NCBI GenBank assembly: GCA_030265585.1
Contig: JAJDGJ010000005.1
Span: 15,001-52,121 of the forward strand
Direction: 5' to 3'
Source: Erysipelotrichaceae bacterium OttesenSCG-928-M19
GTDB lineage: Bacteria; Bacillota_I; Bacilli_A; JAJDGJ01
Length of the DNA: 37,121 bases
In this document: positions 10,175-19,049 of the stretch, piece by piece
Position numbering within the stretch: the first letter of the stretch is position 1
Layout: every line of letters starts with the position of its first letter
The notes under the pieces: model-generated
What the model saw: the letters and a program-made list of their open reading frames with translations, nothing else
Database searches by the model: none
What the model was told of the DNA's origin: nothing
Position numbers and translations under genes: made by a program

Positions 10175-11527
10175 ATGAAAAAAATGGATGAGATTGTAAA
10201 TTATTGTAAAGAGAATGGGTTTATGTATCCAGGTTCACAAATTTATGGTGGTCTTGCTAATGCATGGGATTATGGTCCATTAGGGATTGAATTAAAAAGA
10301 AATATTCAAAATATTTGGTGGCAAAAGTTTGTGCAAGAATCACCTTATAATGTTGGTCTTGATGCTGCAATTTTGATGAATCCACAAGTTTGGGTAGCAA
10401 GTGGTCATGTTGGTGGTTTTAGTGATCCTTTGATGGATTGTAAAGAATGTAAAAATCGTTTTCGTGCTGATCATTTAATTGAAGATAATAGTAATGAAAA
10501 TCCAGCGGGTTGGTCGAATGAAAAAATGGAGCAGTATATCAAAGATAATAATCTTAAATGTCCTAATTGTGGTGCAAGTAATTTTAGTGAAATTAAAGAA
10601 TTTGAGTTAATGTTTAAAACACAGCAAGGTGTTATTAGTAATGAGGGTAGTGATATCTATCTTCGCCCTGAAACAGCACAAGGTATCTTTGTGAACTTTA
10701 AAAATGTTGTACGAACAACAAGAAGAAAATTACCACTTGGAATTGCTCAAGTAGGTAAAGCCTTTCGTAATGAAATTACTCCAGGTAACTTTATTTTTAG
10801 AACAAGAGAATTTGAACAAATGGAGTTAGAATTCTTTTGTAAACCAGGAACTGATATGGAATGGTTTGAATATTGGAAAAAATATTGTATGGATTGGCTT
10901 TTAAAATATGGATTAACAGCTGACAATTTAGTTTATCGTGATCATGAAGCAAGTGAATTATCACATTATTCTGCAGGTACTGTTGATATTGAATATCAGT
11001 TTCCTTTTGGACAGTCTGAATTATGGGGGATTGCTAACCGTACCGATTATGATTTAAAGGCTCATCAAGTAGCTTCTAAAGAAAGTATGGAATATCATGA
11101 TCCGCTTACTAATGAAAAATACATTCCTTACGTAATTGAACCAAGTTTAGGATTAAATAGAGTTTTATTGGCCTTTATTTGCGATGCATTAGTACATGAT
11201 GAAGAACGTGGTGATATTTTAAAAATACACCCTGATTTAGCACCATATAAAATATGTGTTATGCCTTTACAAAAGCAACAAAATGAGCAGGCTTTTACAA
11301 TCTATCAGGCTTTAGCAAAAAAATATATGGTTGAATTTGAGGCATCTGGTAATATTGGTAAAAGATATAAAAGACAGGACTTAATTGGGACACCATATTG
11401 TGTTACAATTGATTTCGATACTGAAAATGATGATTGTGTTACAATAAGAGATCGTGATACAACTGAACAAGTTCGAGTAAAGATTGCTGAATTGGAGAAT
11501 TACTTTTTAGATAAATTTAATTTATAA
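10175..11527 (+). CDS. glyQS: Glycyl-tRNA synthetase, single-chain dimeric type
   Basis: Class II synthetase charging tRNA-Gly. The 450-residue single polypeptide is the alpha2 type found in Firmicutes and eukaryotes, not the two-subunit GlyQ/GlyS enzyme. Visible marks are GSQIYGGLANAWDYGPLG near 21-38, the zinc-knuckle pairs CKEC and CPNC (about 90 and 130), the LRPETAQGIFVNF motif near 170, motif 2 RNEITPGNFIFRTREFEQME, and motif 3 EPSLGLNRVLLAF near 325. An AGGAGG ribosome-binding site overlaps the recO stop. No T-box leader exists here because the gene is internal to an operon. Confidence 0.97.
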   Translation: MKKMDEIVNYCKENGFMYPGSQIYGGLANAWDYGPLGIELKRNIQNIWWQKFVQESPYNVGLDAAILMNPQVWVASGHVGGFSDPLMDCKECKNRFRADHLIEDNSNENPAGWSNEKMEQYIKDNNLKCPNCGASNFSEIKEFELMFKTQQGVISNEGSDIYLRPETAQGIFVNFKNVVRTTRRKLPLGIAQVGKAFRNEITPGNFIFRTREFEQMELEFFCKPGTDMEWFEYWKKYCMDWLLKYGLTADNLVYRDHEASELSHYSAGTVDIEYQFPFGQSELWGIANRTDYDLKAHQVASKESMEYHDPLTNEKYIPYVIEPSLGLNRVLLAFICDALVHDEERGDILKIHPDLAPYKICVMPLQKQQNEQAFTIYQALAKKYMVEFEASGNIGKRYKRQDLIGTPYCVTIDFDTENDDCVTIRDRDTTEQVRVKIAELENYFLDKFNL

Positions 11528-11538
11528 TTGGTGATATA

Positions 11539-13311
11539 ATGAAAAGAATTGATGATAAAATAATTGAAGAAATACGAGAAAAAAACGATATAGTTGAGGT
11601 TATTTCAAATTATTTACCTTTAACAAAAAAAGGTAAGAACTATGTATGTCTTTGTCCTTTTCATAATGATTCTAATCCTTCGTTAACAATCTCGCAAGAA
11701 AAGCAAATTTATAAATGTTTTTCTTGTGATGCTGGCGGTAATGTTATAACCTTTGTTCAAGATTATGAGAAAATTAGCTTTTTAGAAGCATTAAATAAAC
11801 TAGCACAAAACATAGGACTTGATTTAGAACTTGATAATAATCAAAACAATTCTAATAGTAAATATAATCAATTAAGTGAGTATTATCAATTAAATGAAGA
11901 GGCTAATACATTATTTCAATATTTGTTAAATGAGGCTGGTAATGATTTAACTACTACTTATTTGAAGAATAGAAAAATAGATAATGATATTCAAACTAAG
12001 TTTCAAATTGGCTATTCTAGTTCAAACAATGTTTTAACAAACTTATTAAAATCTAAGAATTATGATTTAAATAAAGCTGTCGAAATAGGATTATTAAAAA
12101 TAAAAGATAATGAATACTATGATAATTTTCAAAATAGAATTACATATCCAATTATTGATTTAAATAATAAAGTTACAGGATTTACTTGCCGTACAATTAC
12201 TAATGAAGAACCTAAATTTCTTAATTCTATTGAGTCAAAAATTTTTAATAAATCATCATTATTGTATAATGTTAATAATGCTAAAGATAGTATTAGAAAG
12301 AGCAAAACAGTATATATTTTAGAAGGACCAAATGATGTTATTGCTTTTAATAAAGCAAAAGTTGATAATGTTGTTTGTATTATGGGAACAGCTTTTACTA
12401 CTGAACATATTAATGTTTTAAGACAATTAAATGTCACAGATATTATTTTGGGCTTTGATGGTGATGAAGCTGGTCGTAAAGCTACCTATAATGCTTTTAA
12501 TACTTTAAGTAAGTATAAGTTTAATATTCGTTATTTGGATTTTAAGGATAATGATCCAGATGACTATTTAAATAAATATGGTTATGATGAGTTTAATAAG
12601 GTGCTAAGTTACTCTAAATCTGCAATTGAGTTTAAGATTGATTATGAGTTCTCCTTAATTAATACCAATAATTTCACTGAAAAAAAACAATTAGTACAAA
12701 AACTTGTGGCTGAATTGAATAAGGTACTTGATAATTTTGATAAAGAGTATTATTATAATTATTTAGCAAGTATTTCTGGGATATCATTTGAATTAATTGA
12801 ATCATATTCTTCACAACAAAGAAGTGACTATACTCCAAATAAAAAAAATATCACCAGAAAAAAAGTTGTCTTAAATGATATTGAGAATGCATCATTAAAT
12901 ATTTTATATTTTATGATGAAAGATATTAAGTATTTTAAAGTTTTCAATACTGAAGTACAAACATTTCTTAATCCATATTATCGCAAGTTATATAATGTTA
13001 TTGCTGCCTATTATTTAAATAGTAATGTTTTCAATCTTGCTGATTTAGATAAATTAAAAATTGAAAATAATATTATAGCAGCATTAATGAAAATATCACT
13101 TAATTATCAATATGATGATGAAGTTGCTGATGAAGTTTTTATGGACAGTATTTCGACGTTAAAAACTGAGAAATATTATTTAGATTTAGCACAGAAAGAG
13201 GAAGAATTAATAAATATAAGTGATCCGCTTGAAAAGGCGAAAAAATCTAGTGAAATACTAGAACTAACAATGAAATTAAATGAGGCAAAGCATAAAAAAT
13301 TCAATAAATAA
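11539..13311 (+). CDS. dnaG: DnaG, DNA primase
   Basis: Makes RNA primers for the replication fork. The 590-residue protein has the N-terminal CHC2 zinc site (C39, H42, C60, C63), a TOPRIM catalytic core with EGPNDV near 261 and the acidic GFDGDEAG near 308, and DNDPDDYL after it. The C-terminal part (about 430-590) should be the helicase-interaction domain and is asparagine/lysine-rich and poorly conserved. It is followed 13 nt later by rpoD, the classic dnaG-rpoD order. Confidence 0.97.
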   Translation: MKRIDDKIIEEIREKNDIVEVISNYLPLTKKGKNYVCLCPFHNDSNPSLTISQEKQIYKCFSCDAGGNVITFVQDYEKISFLEALNKLAQNIGLDLELDNNQNNSNSKYNQLSEYYQLNEEANTLFQYLLNEAGNDLTTTYLKNRKIDNDIQTKFQIGYSSSNNVLTNLLKSKNYDLNKAVEIGLLKIKDNEYYDNFQNRITYPIIDLNNKVTGFTCRTITNEEPKFLNSIESKIFNKSSLLYNVNNAKDSIRKSKTVYILEGPNDVIAFNKAKVDNVVCIMGTAFTTEHINVLRQLNVTDIILGFDGDEAGRKATYNAFNTLSKYKFNIRYLDFKDNDPDDYLNKYGYDEFNKVLSYSKSAIEFKIDYEFSLINTNNFTEKKQLVQKLVAELNKVLDNFDKEYYYNYLASISGISFELIESYSSQQRSDYTPNKKNITRKKVVLNDIENASLNILYFMMKDIKYFKVFNTEVQTFLNPYYRKLYNVIAAYYLNSNVFNLADLDKLKIENNIIAALMKISLNYQYDDEVADEVFMDSISTLKTEKYYLDLAQKEEELINISDPLEKAKKSSEILELTMKLNEAKHKKFNK

Positions 13312-13324
13312 AGGGTGTTTTAGT

Positions 13325-14479
13325 ATGGTAAAAGTATTAAGTTTAGATGATATTAAACAAGAGTTAGTAAAAAAAGCTGGTGATGGAGTTCTTACCCAGG
13401 ATGCTGTTATGGATTATATTAAAGATTATGATTTTAGTGAGGATGATATAGATAATATCTTTACTTATTTAAATGAAGAATCATTAATGGAAAGTGATAT
13501 TGATGAAATTGATGATGATGTTGATATATCATCAGATATTGAATTAGCAGATGATGAAAGTGATAATGAATTTGATGAATATGATCTTAATGGTATTTAT
13601 GATAAAGACTACTATGATGCTAATTTAACACTATCTAGTAATGTTAAGATTAATGATCCTGTTAAAATGTATCTAAAAGAAATAGGTGGCGTTAATTTAT
13701 TATCTAATGAAGAGGAAATAAGTTTAGCAATACGTATTCAAGAGGGTGATGAAGAGGCAAAAAAAGAATTAACAAGTGCCAATTTACGTCTTGTTGTTTC
13801 AATTGCTAAAAGATATGTTGGTCGTGGAATGTTGTTTCTAGACTTAATTCAAGAGGGTAATATGGGACTGATTAAAGCTGTTGAAAAATATGACTATACA
13901 AAAGGTTTTAAGTTTTCAACATATGCGACTTGGTGGATTAGACAAGCAATTACGAGAGCAATTGCTGATCAAGCAAGAACAATAAGAATTCCGGTACATA
14001 TGGTTGAAACTATTAATAAATTAACAAAAATTCAACGTAACTTAGTTCAAGAATTAGGACGCGATCCAAAACCGGAAGAAATTGCAAAAGAAATGCCAGG
14101 AATGACACCTGAAAAAGTAAGAGAAATTCAAAAAATATCATTAGATCCTGTTAGTTTTGAGACACCAATTGGTGAGGAGGATGATTCTCATTTAGGTGAT
14201 TTTATTGAGGATAGTGAAGCTTTATCACCATTTGATTATGCAGCTAATGAATTATTGAAAGATGAGTTAAATGAAGTCTTATTAGAGCTTACAGATCGTG
14301 AAGAAAAGGTTTTACGTTTACGTTTTGGTTTAGAAGATGGCAAAACAAGAACTCTTGAGGAAGTTGGTAAAGAGTTTAATGTAACACGTGAAAGAATTAG
14401 ACAAATTGAGGCTAAAGCTTTAAGAAAATTAAAACATCCATCACGTTCTAAACGTTTAAAGGATTTCATGATGAAATAA
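13325..14479 (+). CDS. rpoD: RpoD, housekeeping sigma factor (sigma-A/sigma-70)
   Basis: Primary sigma subunit that directs RNA polymerase to -10/-35 promoters. With the start at 13325 (AAGGGTG ribosome-binding site, [11 protein letters not shown]) it has 384 residues; an upstream in-frame start at 13280 would lie inside dnaG without a site. Region 1.1 is short and very acidic. Region 1.2 ([11 protein letters not shown]), region 2 ([18 protein letters not shown], then [13 protein letters not shown]), region 3, and the region 4.2 helix-turn-helix ([20 protein letters not shown]) are all intact. The stop overlaps the trmK start. Confidence 0.97.
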   Translation: MVKVLSLDDIKQELVKKAGDGVLTQDAVMDYIKDYDFSEDDIDNIFTYLNEESLMESDIDEIDDDVDISSDIELADDESDNEFDEYDLNGIYDKDYYDANLTLSSNVKINDPVKMYLKEIGGVNLLSNEEEISLAIRIQEGDEEAKKELTSANLRLVVSIAKRYVGRGMLFLDLIQEGNMGLIKAVEKYDYTKGFKFSTYATWWIRQAITRAIADQARTIRIPVHMVETINKLTKIQRNLVQELGRDPKPEEIAKEMPGMTPEKVREIQKISLDPVSFETPIGEEDDSHLGDFIEDSEALSPFDYAANELLKDELNEVLLELTDREEKVLRLRFGLEDGKTRTLEEVGKEFNVTRERIRQIEAKALRKLKHPSRSKRLKDFMMK

Positions 14480-15153
14480 TGAAACTTACAAATAGATTAC
14501 ATTATTTAGCATCTTTAGTTAATAAAGATGCTATTTTAGTAGATGTCGGTTGTGATCATGGTTATTTACCACTGTATTTATTAAAGAATAATATAATAAA
14601 AAAAGCATATGCTTTAGATATTAATCAAGGGCCATTAGATAATGTTAAAGCAAATGCAATCAAATATGGTTTGGATAAAGAAATAACTTGTCTTTTAAGT
14701 GATGGATTAGATAAAGTAAGAAACTATGATTTTAATAGTATTGTTATTGCTGGTATGGGTGCTACTTTAATAATTGAAATTTTAGGAAAAAACCTAGACT
14801 TACTAGGAAATAAACAGTTAGTTTTACAGGCAAATGTTAATAATTATGCCTTGAGAAAGTGGCTAATTGGTAATAACTTTATGATTACTAATGAATTATT
14901 AGTAAAAGATGATGAGATTATTTACCAAATTATCGAAGCAAAACAAGGTGAATCTAGCAATTATAACGAACTAGAGTTATCTTATGGTCGTCAAAACATC
15001 AATGAAAATAATTTTTTACTGCTTGAAATTATGAATGATGATTTAAAAAAATATCAAAGTATTATCAAACAAATTCCTAATGATAGTAATAAATATCATT
15101 TGTTTAAAAATAGAATAGAATTAATAAGGGGGTATTTAGATGAAACTAGATGA
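14479..15153 (+). CDS. trmK: TrmK, tRNA (adenine(22)-N1)-methyltransferase
   Basis: SAM-dependent enzyme forming m1A22 in tRNA, typical of Gram-positive bacteria. The 224 residues begin with RLHYLASLV and carry the SAM-binding motif VDVGCDHGYLPLYL at about 21-34, ALDINQGPL near 54 (motif II), SDGLDKV near 80 and IAGMGA near 91, all TrmK marks. It sits directly behind rpoD (TAATG overlap) and before the Nif3-like gene, as in Bacillus yqfN-yqfO. Confidence 0.95.
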   Translation: MKLTNRLHYLASLVNKDAILVDVGCDHGYLPLYLLKNNIIKKAYALDINQGPLDNVKANAIKYGLDKEITCLLSDGLDKVRNYDFNSIVIAGMGATLIIEILGKNLDLLGNKQLVLQANVNNYALRKWLIGNNFMITNELLVKDDEIIYQIIEAKQGESSNYNELELSYGRQNINENNFLLLEIMNDDLKKYQSIIKQIPNDSNKYHLFKNRIELIRGYLDETR

Positions 15154-15850
15154 TTTGTTAACAATAATTGAAAAAGAGTATCCACAAGAACAACAATTTG
15201 AGTGGGATTGTTCAGGATTACTTATTAAGCAAGATGAAGTTAATAAAGTTATTGTTTGCTTGGACATTACACCAAAAGTAGCACAATATGCACTTGAAAA
15301 TAATGTTGATTTAATTATTTCTCACCATCCATTAATCTTTATGGATTATCCAAGTTCACCTGAATATATCAGAGAAATCTTTCAAGAATTATATGCAAAT
15401 AAAATCGCTGTTTATAGTATGCATACTAATTATGATAGTGATAATCATGGTATGAATGATCTTTTTGTGAGATTACTTAATTATCAAAGAATAGATAACG
15501 ATGAGATAGTTATGTTTAACGCTGATAGTTTAATTTATAAAAAATTACATGATTTCTTTAATTATCCTCTTAGAGTTTATAATAAGAAAGATGATATCAA
15601 AAAAGTTGCTGTTGTTCTAGGGAGTGGTGGCTCATATATTGAGGATGTAATTGCTGCAAAGTGTGATATGTTTATTTCTAGTGAGTTTAAACATCATGAG
15701 ATATTGCAAGCAAATATAAATATGATAACTTTAGTTGATGTTGCTCATCAGGCAGAAATGATTTTTGTTAATGATATTGTTACATTCTTAAACGAAAAAT
15801 CAATAACATTAGAAGTTATTCCTTTTGAGGATTATTATACAATTTCCTAG
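15140..15850 (+). CDS. Nif3-like dinuclear metal centre protein (YqfO family)
   Basis: Member of the Nif3/YqfO family, hexameric rings with a two-metal site; the physiological role remains debated (GTP cyclohydrolase I type 2-like activities have been proposed for some). The metal-binding histidines are visible in ISHHPLIF (H62, H63), the MHTNYD motif near 97, and DVAHQAEM near the C-terminus. At 236 residues it lacks the extra middle domain of B. subtilis YqfO. It overlaps trmK by 14 nt and has a strong AAGGGGG ribosome-binding site. It is the last gene before a clear terminator. Confidence 0.92.
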   Translation: MKLDDLLTIIEKEYPQEQQFEWDCSGLLIKQDEVNKVIVCLDITPKVAQYALENNVDLIISHHPLIFMDYPSSPEYIREIFQELYANKIAVYSMHTNYDSDNHGMNDLFVRLLNYQRIDNDEIVMFNADSLIYKKLHDFFNYPLRVYNKKDDIKKVAVVLGSGGSYIEDVIAAKCDMFISSEFKHHEILQANINMITLVDVAHQAEMIFVNDIVTFLNEKSITLEVIPFEDYYTIS

Positions 15851-15862
15851 TTTAATTTAATT

Positions 15863-15893
15863 GAGTATGTTAAATAAATATCATACTCTTTTT
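15863..15893 (+). terminator. Terminator of the proS-to-Nif3 unit
   Basis: A seven-base stem GAGTATG / CATACTC with a 12-nt AT loop is followed by TTTTTAATT. It lies 13 nt after the Nif3-like stop and closes the 12-gene unit. Confidence 0.8.
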
Positions 15894-15927
15894 AATTGTT
15901 ATAAAAGATTTTTTTTAGTAATAATGT

Positions 15928-15933
15928 TATAAT
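15928..15933 (+). promoter_or_regulatory. Extended -10 promoter for hydE operon
   Basis: TATAAT with an upstream TGT (TGnTATAAT). The -35 at 17 nt upstream is poor. The predicted start lies about 20 nt ahead of the hydE ATG, with GAGGGCGAT as ribosome-binding site in between. Confidence 0.6.
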
Positions 15934-15956
15934 ATTAGCTAGTAGAGGGCGATAAA

Positions 15957-17066
15957 ATGATTTTAAATAACTATTACAATTTAAATAGTTCAAATACTAA
16001 TGAGCGAATAAAAACACTAATTAATAATTTAGATAATGGTCTAAACTTATCAAAGGACCAGTTTTTAGACTTGTTAAATAATTTTAATTATGAATTACTA
16101 CCTTATATACAGGATTTAGCTTTTAAGAAAAGAAAAGCAGTTTATCATGACTCAGTTTATATAAGAGGCTTGATTGAAATTTCAAATTATTGTAAAAACA
16201 ATTGTTATTATTGTGGTATTCGTAAAAACAATGATGATCTTGAAAGATATCGTTATAATAAAAATGAAATTTACCAAATTGTTGATTATGCTTATCATAA
16301 TGGCTATAAAACAATTGTTTTACAAGGTGGAGAAGATGATTATTATAGTGATGATTTATTAATTGAAATTTTAACTTATTTAAGAAGTAACTACCCTGAT
16401 TTAGCATTAACTTTATCACTAGGTGAACGTTCTTATGAAAGTTATTATAAACTGTATCAGGCAGGTGCAAATCGCTATTTGTTACGACATGAAAGTGCAA
16501 GTGCTGAGCACTATAGTAAATTACATCCTCAAGAAATGAAATTAACTACAAGAATAAATTGTTTAAATGATTTAAAAACAATTGGTTATCAAACAGGTGC
16601 TGGTTTGATGGTTGGTTCACCTTACCAGACTAATAATGATTTGGTTGATGATTTATTATTTCTCCAATCTTTTCAACCTGAAATGATTGGAATAGGTCCT
16701 TATTTAAATCATCCTAAAACACCTTTTAAATCGTTTAATAATGGTGATATAAATCACGTATTAGTTATTTATGCTCTAGCAAGATTAATCTGTCCTGAAG
16801 CTTTAATTCCATCAACAACAGCAACTTCTAGTTTAGCAAGCGACGGCCGTTATCGAGCTCTTCAATCAGGTTGTAATGTAATTATGATTAATCTATCATT
16901 ACTTGATAAAAGAAAAAATTATAGTTTGTATGCTAATAAAACATATGTTGGAGATGAATCTCAAGAATATCTTTCCTTAATAAAAGCTGATATTGAAAAG
17001 GCCCATTTAAAAATTAATTTTGCAGTTGGTAATCATATAACAAGAGAGGTAGATAACAATGAATAA
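15957..17066 (+). CDS. hydE: HydE, [FeFe]-hydrogenase H-cluster radical SAM maturase
   Basis: Radical SAM enzyme of H-cluster assembly, acting with HydG and HydF to build the diiron subsite with its azadithiolate bridge. The 369 residues carry the radical SAM CX3CX2C motif at C79, C83 and C86 (EISNYCKNNCYYCGIR), then LERYRY, QGGEDDYY near 125, GERSYESYYKLYQAGANRYL, and the HHPKTPF-like stretch NHPKTPF near 258. These fit HydE better than BioB or ThiH. The end overlaps hydF by 8 nt. Its presence says the cell makes an [FeFe] hydrogenase; neither the hydrogenase nor hydG lies in this window. Confidence 0.93.
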   Translation: MILNNYYNLNSSNTNERIKTLINNLDNGLNLSKDQFLDLLNNFNYELLPYIQDLAFKKRKAVYHDSVYIRGLIEISNYCKNNCYYCGIRKNNDDLERYRYNKNEIYQIVDYAYHNGYKTIVLQGGEDDYYSDDLLIEILTYLRSNYPDLALTLSLGERSYESYYKLYQAGANRYLLRHESASAEHYSKLHPQEMKLTTRINCLNDLKTIGYQTGAGLMVGSPYQTNNDLVDDLLFLQSFQPEMIGIGPYLNHPKTPFKSFNNGDINHVLVIYALARLICPEALIPSTTATSSLASDGRYRALQSGCNVIMINLSLLDKRKNYSLYANKTYVGDESQEYLSLIKADIEKAHLKINFAVGNHITREVDNNE

Positions 17067-18255
17067 TAACAATAATAAATTGGATAAAATTCCTTCTCTA
17101 ATTCCAAGTGTGGTCTTTGTTGGAAAAACAAATGCTGGTAAATCTAGTTTAATTAATGCTTTAACTAATCAAGATATTTCGATTGTTAGTGATATAGCTG
17201 GGACAACAACTGATGAAGTAGTTAAGCGTTTCGAATTATTAGATGCTGGCCCAATTAATATTATTGATACTGCTGGTTTAAATGATGATTCTCAATTAGG
17301 TCAACAAAGAATTAATAAAACCAAAAAGGCAATGAAAAGAGCTACTTTATTAGTTTATCTTTGTGCGGTAAATGAAGTTCTTGATTTAACTGAATATGAA
17401 AAATATCCTGATCACAAATTATTAGTATTTACAAAAATTGATTTATTAGATAAAACCGAATTAGATAACTTAAAACAATTACATCCACAAGCTTTGTTTG
17501 TTAGTAATTTTAATGAAGAGGATATTACAAAGTTTAAAGTTGCTTTAACAAAGTTAATAAGTATATCTGAAAAGCATTTATTGGAAAATATCACTTTGCA
17601 ATTCAATAAGATTGTTCATGTGATACCAATAGATAGTGAAGCACCTAAAGGAAGGTTAATACTGCCCCAAATGCAATTAATCAGAGAGTGTTTAGACTTT
17701 GATATTATTTCAATTGTATTAAAAGAAAGTGAACTTGAACAATATTTGATTGATAACGATGATATTGGTTTGATTGTTACTGATTCTCAAGCTTTTAAAA
17801 TTGTTAGTGAAATAAATAATAATCGATTTCCTTTAACTTCTTATTCAATTCTACAAGCTAATCAGAAGGGAGATTTAGAATACTTTGTAAAAAGCATTCC
17901 GTTTTTACATTATTTAAAAGAGGGGGCACATATATTAATTATGGAATCCTGTTCTCACAATGCGTCACATGAAGATATTGGACGCATTAAGATTCCTAAA
18001 ATGTTAAAAGAAATTATTAAAAAAGATTTTACTTATGATTTTACAATGGCCCATGATTTTCCAGATGATTTAAAAAAATATGATTATATTGTTCATTGTG
18101 GTTCATGTATGCTAAGCAGTACAATAATGAAAAAAAGAGTTAGACAGGCTCAAGAATTACATCTTCCAATGAGTAATTATGGATTGATTATTGCTTATTA
18201 TAATGGTATATTAAATGAAGCAATAAATATTTTTGGTATAGAGAGAGTGAATTAA
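17059..18255 (+). CDS. hydF: HydF, [FeFe]-hydrogenase maturation GTPase
   Basis: Scaffold GTPase on which the diiron subcluster is assembled before transfer to apo-hydrogenase. The N-terminal GTPase domain has the P-loop GKTNAGKSS (about 22-30), G2 AGTTTDEV, G3 DTAG, and G4 TKID near 130. The C-terminal FeS domain carries the HydF signature C298-x-H300, then 45 residues, then H346-C347-x2-C350 (HCGSC). The start overlaps hydE and the stop abuts the next ATG with no spacer, so the three genes form one translationally linked unit. Confidence 0.94.
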   Translation: MNNNNNKLDKIPSLIPSVVFVGKTNAGKSSLINALTNQDISIVSDIAGTTTDEVVKRFELLDAGPINIIDTAGLNDDSQLGQQRINKTKKAMKRATLLVYLCAVNEVLDLTEYEKYPDHKLLVFTKIDLLDKTELDNLKQLHPQALFVSNFNEEDITKFKVALTKLISISEKHLLENITLQFNKIVHVIPIDSEAPKGRLILPQMQLIRECLDFDIISIVLKESELEQYLIDNDDIGLIVTDSQAFKIVSEINNNRFPLTSYSILQANQKGDLEYFVKSIPFLHYLKEGAHILIMESCSHNASHEDIGRIKIPKMLKEIIKKDFTYDFTMAHDFPDDLKKYDYIVHCGSCMLSSTIMKKRVRQAQELHLPMSNYGLIIAYYNGILNEAINIFGIERVN

Positions 18256-19026
18256 ATGAAAAGAAATCGATTAGTATTAATAGTTTTATTAGTAGCTATA
18301 ATTGCAATGATTTTATTAGTTGTTAGAGATGTTAACACATCAAAATATCTTGAAAATAAAGGTAAATCAGCAGTTGGTGATGGTAGTGATATAATTGCTA
18401 TTATTGATAGTGGTGCAAATATTGAACAAGTTAATTATGATAAAAAACTTAAAATTACTAGTTATAATGCCATAGATGGATCAGATGATATTACTGATGA
18501 AGCAAGAAGAGGTACAATGCTTTTTAGTTCACTTTACAATGATAATTATAGTATGGACTTAGAAAATGATGTTATGTTGATAAAAGCTTTTGATTCATTA
18601 AATGATATCAGAGTTGGTAATGTAATTAAGGCTCTCAACTATGCTTGTGATAACAAAGCAAGTGTTGTAAATTTAAGTTTTGAGATACCTGCGGATAGTA
18701 ATCTTGAGGAAACGATTAAAACTTGCCAATTTAAAGGAACAACAGTTGTTGCAGCTAATTTTAATAAAGATGAACTAGGCTTTCCTGCTAATATTAAAGA
18801 TGTTATTTCTGTCGATTTAGTTTCTTCAACAGTTGATAGTAGAGTTAAAGTTGATATGTCAGAACAACAGGTATGCTTAGATAATGTATGCAAAAATAAT
18901 AACCATATTGACTTAAGTACTGCTTATGTTTCTGGCTATTTATTAAACTTTAAAGATAAACAAAAAGAAAGTAATAATTTAGTTTTAAAACCAAGTTATA
19001 ATATATCTAGAATTGATAAAAAATAG
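18256..19026 (+). CDS. Membrane-anchored subtilisin-like protein, probable pseudoprotease
   Basis: This 256-residue protein has one N-terminal membrane segment (about 6-23, after a basic MKRNR) and an extracytoplasmic domain that follows the S8 subtilase order: IIAIIDSG with D51 at the catalytic Asp place, RRGTMLFSSL where active enzymes have HGTHVAG, then ALNYACDNKASVVNLSF, then GTTVVAANFN with an Asn at the oxyanion place, then GFPANIKDVISV, and finally LSTAYVSGYLL where GTSMAxPxVAG is expected. The catalytic His is Met88 and the GTS motif is not canonical, so proteolysis is unlikely. It starts directly at the hydF stop and is the last gene of the hyd unit. Two cysteines at 207 and 212 could form a disulfide. 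The role is unknown; fold assignment is by pattern only. Confidence 0.75.
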   Translation: MKRNRLVLIVLLVAIIAMILLVVRDVNTSKYLENKGKSAVGDGSDIIAIIDSGANIEQVNYDKKLKITSYNAIDGSDDITDEARRGTMLFSSLYNDNYSMDLENDVMLIKAFDSLNDIRVGNVIKALNYACDNKASVVNLSFEIPADSNLEETIKTCQFKGTTVVAANFNKDELGFPANIKDVISVDLVSSTVDSRVKVDMSEQQVCLDNVCKNNNHIDLSTAYVSGYLLNFKDKQKESNNLVLKPSYNISRIDKK

Positions 19027-19049
19027 AGAACAAACGTTCTCTATTTTTT
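19023..19049. terminator. Bidirectional terminator between hyd operon and alr
   Basis: Stem ATAGAGAAC / GTTCTCTAT with an AAAC loop. T-runs flank it on both strands, so it can end the hydEF unit from the left and the gntR-alr unit from the right. It overlaps both stop codons. Confidence 0.85.

Noticed and set aside
13280-13324. Longer N-terminus for rpoD
   Set aside because: It would start within dnaG without a ribosome-binding site; the ATG at 13325 has a good one and the normal sigma-A N-terminus.
16123-16500. A 125-codon open frame on the minus strand inside hydE
   Set aside because: It is an antisense shadow of hydE, rich in Asn, His and Tyr from reversed AT-rich codons, with no supporting ribosome-binding site.
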